Positions 6,862-10,443 of a stretch of 10,443 nucleotides of DNA are shown in pieces. The translations under genes and the position numbers were made by a program. Origin of the DNA: Bacillota bacterium (GTDB lineage Bacteria; Bacillota; Bacilli; Bacillales; Cytobacillaceae); assembly GCA_030705745.1 (NCBI GenBank), contig JAUZPT010000074.1, forward strand, positions 1 through 10,443. The letters run 5' to 3'. Position 1 is the first letter of the stretch; each line of letters starts with the position of its first letter. The notes below the pieces were generated by a model that saw only the letters and a list, made by a program, of their open reading frames with translations, did not search any database and was not told where the DNA came from.

Positions 6862-6900
6862 AAAAGTCCTTCTTATCTTGCACAGAAGGACTTTTATTTT
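6862..6900. terminator. strong hairpin in the fdhD leader (attenuator or reverse-strand terminator)
   Basis: A perfect 12-bp stem AAAAGTCCTTCT (6862-6873) pairs with AGAAGGACTTTT (6884-6895) around a 10-nt loop. On the plus strand it runs into ATTTTT; on the minus strand it runs into TTTTATTCTATTTC and then the fdhD Shine-Dalgarno. No plus-strand gene ends just before it. It is therefore either a leader attenuator for fdhD or a stop for antisense transcription over fdhD. Confidence 0.6.
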
Positions 6901-6903
6901 TGC

Positions 6904-6937
6904 ATTGGTACTGTATGGAAAAAATGGGTCAAGACAA
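6904..6937 (-). promoter_or_regulatory. possible promoter for fdhD
   Basis: On the minus strand two weak readings exist: TTGTCT (6937-6932), 16 bp, TACAGT (6915-6910); or TTGACC (6932-6927), 17 bp, ACCAAT (6909-6904). Either would place the 6862-6895 hairpin inside the transcribed leader of fdhD. Confidence 0.3.
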
Positions 6938-6969
6938 AATATATACATATAAAAAAGGAGGACTTTGTA

Positions 6970-7515
6970 TTGGAATCAACTCCTGGAATGAAGGAATCGT
7001 TTTGGCAATACCACCACTCTTTTGAACACAGATTGGAAGCATGGAAAGTGGAGGTTTTATATACGTGGGAGTGGTGGTTCGGAATTGTGCTTTCCATCAT
7101 CGCGTGGTCCCTTTGGTTGTTTTTTAGAAAAAAGGAAAGTTCCGACCGATTACTGCTAGCCGGTATTTTCACAGGACTTATTTCTGTAACTTTAGACAAC
7201 ATAGGATATCAACTTGCATTGTGGAATTATTATAAACCCGTTACTCCTTTGATCCCTGCCTATCTGCCTTATGATTTTGCACTTATGCCTGTTGTTGTTA
7301 TGTTCTTAATACAGTTTTTCTATGTCAGAAATCCATGGCTGGTTGGATTACTTTTTGGATTACTAACTGCCTTTATTGGTGAACCGTTTTTTAAATTACT
7401 GGGGATTTATCATCCAGTTTACTGGAAAAACATTTATTCAATTCCTTTCTACACGATTATTTATTACATCTCGTTTAAGCTGGTGATGAGAAGAAACTTT
7501 GAAAAATTAAAATAG
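6970..7515 (+). CDS. five-helix integral membrane protein, CBO0543-family-like
   Basis: A 181-residue polytopic membrane protein of unknown function. A 33-residue aromatic and charged N-terminus is followed by hydrophobic segments at about 35-52, 61-79, 101-119, 121-140 and 154-172, and a basic C-terminus (RRNFEKLK). The segment LDNIGYQLALWNYYKP (75-90) followed by PAYLPYDFALMPVVVMF (96-112) is the pattern I associate with the CBO0543 family of Firmicutes membrane proteins; this is from memory. The TTG start at 6970 is supported by AAGGAGG 8 nt upstream. No clear promoter was found in the 75 bp before it. It is read in the same direction as the coat genes, 76 bp before the CotW-like gene, and no terminator lies between, so co-transcription is possible. 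A sporulation role is only inferred from position. Confidence 0.8.
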   Translation: MESTPGMKESFWQYHHSFEHRLEAWKVEVLYTWEWWFGIVLSIIAWSLWLFFRKKESSDRLLLAGIFTGLISVTLDNIGYQLALWNYYKPVTPLIPAYLPYDFALMPVVVMFLIQFFYVRNPWLVGLLFGLLTAFIGEPFFKLLGIYHPVYWKNIYSIPFYTIIYYISFKLVMRRNFEKLK

Positions 7516-7591
7516 AGGGTATTCGTTTAGGAATCTTCATGGGGACTTGCATACCATGATAGAAAAAAAACTATTTAAGGGAGCGAACCGT

Positions 7592-7792
7592 GTGAGTGAT
7601 TCAAATAAATCATTGATTCCTAATCAGCTTGTGGACTTACTTGTGAGTGATATTTTTCAAAAAAATGGGATAAAACCTGAAACAGTACAGGGAAAAGTAT
7701 CCGATGAACAGAAACAAATGCTGAAAGAACTGCTCCAGAACCTAACCCAGCAGGTCGAAGCATTCGTTAATAATCCTGAAAAAAATCAATAA
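7592..7792 (+). CDS. cotW: CotW-like spore coat protein (short form)
   Basis: A 66-residue hydrophilic, helical protein. The core (residues about 10-60: NQLVDLLVSDIFQKNGI, KVSDEQKQMLKELLQNL, QVEAFVNN) resembles the first two thirds of B. subtilis CotW, which carries LVQNIFSKHGV and KVSDEEKEMLLNLVKDL (recalled, not searched). CotW belongs to the insoluble-fraction coat proteins of the cotVWXYZ cluster, and CotX/CotV-type genes follow here, which supports the call. It is shorter than B. subtilis CotW (about 105 residues) and lacks its basic C-terminal tail. Start: GTG at 7592 with AAGGGAG 8 nt upstream. The open frame reaches further back, but nothing there has a ribosome-binding site. A strong terminator follows directly. 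Confidence 0.68.
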   Translation: MSDSNKSLIPNQLVDLLVSDIFQKNGIKPETVQGKVSDEQKQMLKELLQNLTQQVEAFVNNPEKNQ

Positions 7793-7803
7793 ATAACAGA
7801 ACA

Positions 7804-7828
7804 AACGCCTACCGATAGGCGTTTTTTT
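7804..7828 (+). terminator. intrinsic terminator after the CotW-like gene
   Basis: A perfect 8-bp stem AACGCCTA (7804-7811) pairs with TAGGCGTT (7816-7823) around the loop CCGA. It ends in a run of seven T, two of which are in the stem. It separates the CotW-like gene from the CotX/CotV-like pair, which has its own promoter. Confidence 0.88.
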
Positions 7829-7861
7829 CATTTTTATAAAAAATGAGACAACCCTGGGGGA

Positions 7862-7887
7862 TTTGTCCAAACAGAAGTATGGACAAA
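7862..7887. repeat. 8-bp inverted repeat over the coat-gene promoter
   Basis: TTTGTCCA (7862-7869) and TGGACAAA (7880-7887) are perfect inverse copies separated by 10 bp. The centre-to-centre distance of the arms is 18 bp. The palindrome covers the -35 element and most of the spacer of the sigma-K-like promoter, as an operator for a dimeric regulator would. It does not fit the GerE half-site (TRGGY) well. Confidence 0.6.
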
Positions 7888-7897
7888 CCATATATTA
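7871..7897 (+). promoter_or_regulatory. sigma-K-like promoter of the CotX/CotV-like operon
   Basis: CATATATTA (7889-7897) fits the sigma-K -10 consensus CATANNNTA exactly. AC at 7871-7872 lies 16 bp before it, as expected for the short -35 element. The start site would fall near 7904, about 10 bp before the AAAGGAG ribosome-binding site. Late mother-cell expression fits the coat genes that follow. Confidence 0.65.
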
Positions 7898-7930
7898 TCT
7901 TGAAAACAAAAACAAAGGAGTGTAAACCAA

Positions 7931-8452
7931 ATGTCATCAAGTAAAAGTGAAAAACACAGACACGAAGATGAGCGAAAACATCGTCGTGACGACCGCAAGT
8001 ATGAGTCCAAGCATGAGTCAAAGAAAGAGTGCAGAGACGAGTCTGAAAAGAGCTTTAAGGAGTACTCTCGTGCAAAGGATGAAGATGTAGCACAAGATGC
8101 AAATCAGGTAAACGTTACTGACCAAGAATCTGATGAACTAATCTTTATCAAAGACTCCTGCAATATCTGTGTTCATACAACTGATACTCAAGCAGCTGTT
8201 TCACTGCAGGTTGCATTACAACTAGCGATTACTTTAGTCATCCGTATTACGATCCTTGATTCAGATAAAGGCCAAAGTGTATCTGAAGAACTGCTCCAGC
8301 ATTTCAATTCAGAACAGATGAACAAACAAAAAATCTGGATCGAAAACTCTAAAGATATCAACGTAACAACTACTGATACAGATATTTCTGTAAACGTACA
8401 AGCGTTACTGCAGGTACTTGCAGCATTAGTTGCAAAAGTTGATGTAGCGTAA
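7931..8452 (+). CDS. cotX: spore coat protein with Coat_X domain (CotX/CotV family)
   Basis: A structural protein of the outer spore coat or crust, 173 residues, close to the length of B. subtilis CotX. Residues 1-60 are extremely charged and low in complexity (His, Lys, Arg, Asp, Glu, Ser). The rest holds two copies of a repeat: IFIKDSCNICVHTTDTQAAV (about 71-90) plus a hydrophobic stretch to about 108, and IWIENSKDINVTTTDTDISV (135-154) plus a hydrophobic stretch to the C-terminus (VDVA). This two-copy arrangement is typical of the Coat_X family (CotX, CotV). Cys34, Cys77 and Cys80 could form cross-links. There is no signal peptide; the hydrophobic parts are probably beta or assembly segments rather than membrane helices. 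AAAGGAG lies 10 nt before the ATG. First gene of a two-gene operon. Whether it is the CotX or the CotV orthologue is open. Confidence 0.85.
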   Translation: MSSSKSEKHRHEDERKHRRDDRKYESKHESKKECRDESEKSFKEYSRAKDEDVAQDANQVNVTDQESDELIFIKDSCNICVHTTDTQAAVSLQVALQLAITLVIRITILDSDKGQSVSEELLQHFNSEQMNKQKIWIENSKDINVTTTDTDISVNVQALLQVLAALVAKVDVA

Positions 8453-8481
8453 AAACAAATCATACAGAAGAGGTGAATAAA

Positions 8482-8910
8482 ATGAGTGAGAACAAGTGGA
8501 GAGCATTAGACCATTGCAACGAAAAAGGTAAAAATCAAGCGGACGTTATGCAAGAGGCTGACCAAGTAGTTAAAACCGAACAAGATTCCTTTGAATGGAT
8601 CATTATTAAGGATTCAGAATGTGTAGACGTACACACAACTGATACCCAAGTGGCATTATCCCTTCAAGCAGCAATCCAAGCTGCCATTGCAATCGTGATT
8701 ACTATCACAATCGGTGACTCCGAAAAAGGTAAAAACGTAGCCCAAGATCTAAAACAATTCTTCAAAACGAAGCAGCGCAACTCTCAAAAGACAGTCATTC
8801 AGGGATCCAAAGATGTTAAAGTGACAACAACTGATACTCAAGTGGCTGTCAATATCCAAGCAATGCTTCAAATCCTTGTAGCCATCGTTGCTAAACTAGA
8901 CGTTCTATAA
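8482..8910 (+). CDS. spore coat protein with Coat_X domain, second paralogue
   Basis: A 142-residue coat or crust protein, a paralogue of the preceding gene. It has the same two repeats, IIIKDSECVDVHTTDTQVAL (40-59) and TVIQGSKDVKVTTTDTQVAV (104-123), each followed by an Ala/Ile/Gln-rich segment, and ends in KLDVL as I recall for B. subtilis CotV. The N-terminus WRALDHC (6-12) resembles the start of B. subtilis CotX (W-x-A-L-D), so it mixes features of both. The N-terminal extension is much shorter and less charged than in its neighbour. I chose the ATG at 8482: AGAGG lies 8 nt upstream, whereas the in-frame GTG at 8473 overlaps that Shine-Dalgarno. The gap to the previous gene is 29 nt without a promoter, so both are read from the sigma-K-like promoter. 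Only Cys12 and Cys47 are present. Confidence 0.85.
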   Translation: MSENKWRALDHCNEKGKNQADVMQEADQVVKTEQDSFEWIIIKDSECVDVHTTDTQVALSLQAAIQAAIAIVITITIGDSEKGKNVAQDLKQFFKTKQRNSQKTVIQGSKDVKVTTTDTQVAVNIQAMLQILVAIVAKLDVL

Positions 8911-8917
8911 TAACCTC

Positions 8918-8953
8918 CCCCCTTCCATGATCCGTCGGTCGTTCAGAAGGGGG
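8918..8953. terminator. possible hairpin between convergent genes
   Basis: CCCCCTTC (8918-8925) pairs with GAAGGGGG (8946-8953) around a 20-nt loop, in the 51-bp gap between the convergent coat and nitroreductase-like genes. Position and GC-rich stem suit a shared terminator, but neither side has a proper T-run, so the call is weak. Confidence 0.4.
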
Positions 8954-8961
8954 ATTACATA

Positions 8962-9807
8962 TTATCTTGTTTTCCAGCTTACCATATATTCAACATTTTC
9001 ATTTGGAAGTAACATTACAGGTTCTTCCTTGAACCACTCCCCATCCATCCTAAGTTCCTGGCAGGCGATATCAAACTGGCACATCGCAATTCCTATATCT
9101 AACAGCTGCATGTCATAGCCTAATTTAGAACTGTAATTGGGAGTATGTTCAATATAAAAATGAACGACCTTTCGATCCTCACTTAGTACCAATCTCCAAG
9201 GCTGTTTATTGGATGCAGAAGGTCCAAGACGAACCATTTCAATGGGGATTTCGAGCTCCCCCGCTTTTTCCTTCGTTAAAGGAGCCGTAAAATCCGTATC
9301 ATAAAAAAGCTTGTCCCATGCCTTTTTATTGTCAGCCTTTACAACCATCCGTGCGACCTTATCAAAAACCCGCTGTTTTTCGTTCGGATATCCGATTGGT
9401 GTGATGCAAGGAATAAACTCCCCTTTTTGTATGGAAATTTCCTGTTCAAACGAGTTCCGGTTGAACGTCCCTCCCATCCAGCACGTTCCAATCTCCAAAT
9501 CAGTTAAATAGAGAACCAATTTTTGAAAACAATAGGCAAAATCTAAAAGAGAATCCTTGTGGTTTTCCGCCAAACCAACCAGGTAACCTTTTTGATTCTT
9601 AATAAATCCGTAGGTCCCGAGCTTAATTCCCTTGTCAGTGACATAATTGGTGACTTGGACCAGCTCCACTCTGCCTTGATAACCAAATGGTCCTTTGAAG
9701 TTTTCATCTTTTTTTATGTATTCCTTTATTTTCGTAAAATCAGATTCTGATATGTTTTTAGTATCATATGTCCGTATGGACTGCCTCTTCTGCATTGTAT
9801 CAATCAT
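8962..9807 (-). CDS. nitroreductase-family protein (TM1586 type)
   Basis: A probable FMN-dependent, cytosolic NAD(P)H oxidoreductase of the nitroreductase superfamily; the substrate is unknown. The 281-residue length, with two half-domains, fits the TM1586-type (TM nitroreductase) proteins better than the usual 200-residue enzymes. Motifs are KRQSIRTYD at the N-terminus (7-15, phosphate-binding Arg), LEIGTCWMGGTF (104-115) and GPSASNKQPWRLVLSE (195-210), the last matching the S-x-x-N-x-Q-P-W motif of the superfamily. I chose the ATG at 9807, with AGGAG about 7 nt upstream; the open frame reaches 9828 but has no ribosome-binding site there. A weak possible promoter (TTCAAA, then TATTAT) lies in the 9835-9875 region on the minus strand. 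It is convergent to the coat operon and separated from the TerC-like gene by a terminator, so it is a single unit. Confidence 0.85.
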   Translation of the reverse strand: MIDTMQKRQSIRTYDTKNISESDFTKIKEYIKKDENFKGPFGYQGRVELVQVTNYVTDKGIKLGTYGFIKNQKGYLVGLAENHKDSLLDFAYCFQKLVLYLTDLEIGTCWMGGTFNRNSFEQEISIQKGEFIPCITPIGYPNEKQRVFDKVARMVVKADNKKAWDKLFYDTDFTAPLTKEKAGELEIPIEMVRLGPSASNKQPWRLVLSEDRKVVHFYIEHTPNYSSKLGYDMQLLDIGIAMCQFDIACQELRMDGEWFKEEPVMLLPNENVEYMVSWKTR

Positions 9808-9891
9808 GGTCCCTCTCCTAAACTGCAATATTATTCAATAATAACATTTTACTCTAATTCTTTTGAAGAAACCAATTATGGTTTTTCCAGT

Positions 9892-9921
9892 AAAAAAAGC
9901 ACCGCAAAAATGTGCGCTGCT
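9892..9921 (-). terminator. intrinsic terminator of the TerC-family gene
   Basis: On the minus strand AGCAGCGCA (9921-9913) pairs with TGCGGTGCT (9906-9898) with one G-G mismatch and a 6-nt loop, followed by a run of T (9898-9892). It begins directly after the TGA stop (9924-9922). Confidence 0.8.
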
Positions 9922-10443
9922 TCATTTCGTTTGTTCATTCCCTGATCGGTTTCGAATTAAATGAACGAAGAAGGTTCCTAAGAAGATGCTGATTAAGATA
10001 CTGAAGAACACCATCTCATCCATATGGAGACCGAACGAAGAGATAATCATTTTGACCCCAATAATCGCGATTAATACAAACGCAGTCGTTTCAAACTCAG
10101 GTACTTTCTCAATGATGGCAAGGAATAATTGAGCCACTCCCCGCATCATTAAAATGCCTAATACCCCCCCCAGGAATAATACCCACTCTTGATTGGAAAC
10201 ACCAAAGGCAGCAATGACACTGTCAAAGCTAAAGGAAATATCCATCAGCTCCACGGTTAAAACAGTCCTCCAGAACCCCATTTTTCTAGCTTTAACGCCG
10301 TCATCGTCCTCGGAATTCTTCACAAAATTACTAAACACAATCCACAGCAAATAGTGGCCGCAGACGATTTTAATCCATGCAATATGAATCAAGGAAACTC
10401 CTAAACCAATGACTAGTATTCGGAAAAAATACGCCCCAAATAT
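9922..10443 (-). CDS. TerC-family integral membrane protein (partial, 5' end outside the window)
   Basis: The open frame runs to the right edge without a start codon that makes sense: residues before the TTG at 10392 continue the family sequence (FGAYFFRILVIGLGVSL, with the TerC-type F-R pair in a membrane helix). The start therefore lies outside the window. 173 codons are visible. The hallmark is VELMDISFSFDSVIAAFGVS (about 64-83), with the two acidic residues Asp68 and Asp74 of the TerC D-x-x-F-S-x-D motif, followed by three to four more hydrophobic helices and a basic C-terminal tail. A hydrophilic loop (SEDDDGVKARK) precedes the motif. TerC proteins such as B. subtilis YceF and YkoY act in Mn(II) export that supplies secreted metalloenzymes; tellurite resistance is the historical name. 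The same role is inferred, but which paralogue this is remains open. Confidence 0.88.
   Translation of the reverse strand: MFGAYFFRILVIGLGVSLIHIAWIKIVCGHYLLWIVFSNFVKNSEDDDGVKARKMGFWRTVLTVELMDISFSFDSVIAAFGVSNQEWVLFLGGVLGILMMRGVAQLFLAIIEKVPEFETTAFVLIAIIGVKMIISSFGLHMDEMVFFSILISIFLGTFFVHLIRNRSGNEQTK

Noticed and set aside
6946..6954. Sigma-K-like CATATAAAA before the membrane-protein gene.
   Set aside because: It lacks the final TA of the consensus and ends at the Shine-Dalgarno, so transcription would start beyond the ribosome-binding site.
7550..7558. Sigma-K-like CATACCATG before the CotW-like gene.
   Set aside because: It misses one consensus base and has no AC element 16-17 bp upstream.
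9835..9875. Sigma-A promoter TTCAAA, 18 bp, TATTAT for the nitroreductase-like gene.
   Set aside because: Match is only 4/6 and 5/6 in very AT-rich DNA with a long spacer; noted in the gene entry but not called.

Overview
The window looks like chromosomal DNA of a low-GC, endospore-forming Bacillaceae (Bacillus sensu lato). The reasons are strong AAGGAGG ribosome-binding sites with ATG, GTG and TTG starts, a Bacillus-type formate dehydrogenase/DUF1641 pair, and a spore-coat cluster of CotW- and CotX/CotV-like genes behind a sigma-K-like promoter. The genus cannot be fixed from sequence alone. No tRNA, rRNA, CRISPR array, insertion sequence or phage gene was seen.

Left part (1-5625, all minus strand). 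At the far left is an extended-SDR NAD(P)-dependent epimerase/dehydratase-like gene with its own sigma-A-like promoter. Upstream of it lies a tight five-gene formate operon, read from right to left: formate/nitrite channel (5625-4747), molybdopterin formate dehydrogenase catalytic subunit (4819-1838), DUF1641 partner subunit (1863-1363), a small HMA-fold protein without metal-binding cysteines (1351-1112), and a 44-residue CxxC/CxxC zinc-ribbon protein (1125-991). The operon ends in an intrinsic terminator that overlaps the last stop codon. Three of its four junctions overlap, and each gene has its own Shine-Dalgarno sequence, so translation is probably coupled. The first three genes match the non-canonical formate:menaquinone oxidoreductase described in B. 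subtilis (YrhE/YrhD, with the YrhG channel). The last two small genes are, as far as I know, uncharacterised and are the best candidates for new accessory factors.

Middle (5626-6970). A divergent 72-residue winged-helix-like protein is read away from the channel gene. The 92-bp intergenic region holds a perfect 10-bp direct repeat with a 20-bp period. It is followed by a terminator and then, on the minus strand, by fdhD, the sulfurtransferase that activates the molybdenum cofactor of formate dehydrogenases. fdhD has a strong hairpin in its probable leader. Formate transport, oxidation, cofactor sulfuration and possibly regulation are therefore grouped in about 6 kb.

Right part (6970-10443). 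On the plus strand are a five-helix membrane protein resembling the CBO0543 family, a short CotW-like coat protein with a terminator, and then two tandem coat proteins with the Coat_X domain (CotX/CotV type). The coat pair follows a sigma-K-like promoter overlaid by an 8-bp inverted repeat. Convergent to it on the minus strand are a TM1586-type nitroreductase-like protein and the 3' part of a TerC-family membrane protein (putative Mn export), whose start lies beyond the right edge.
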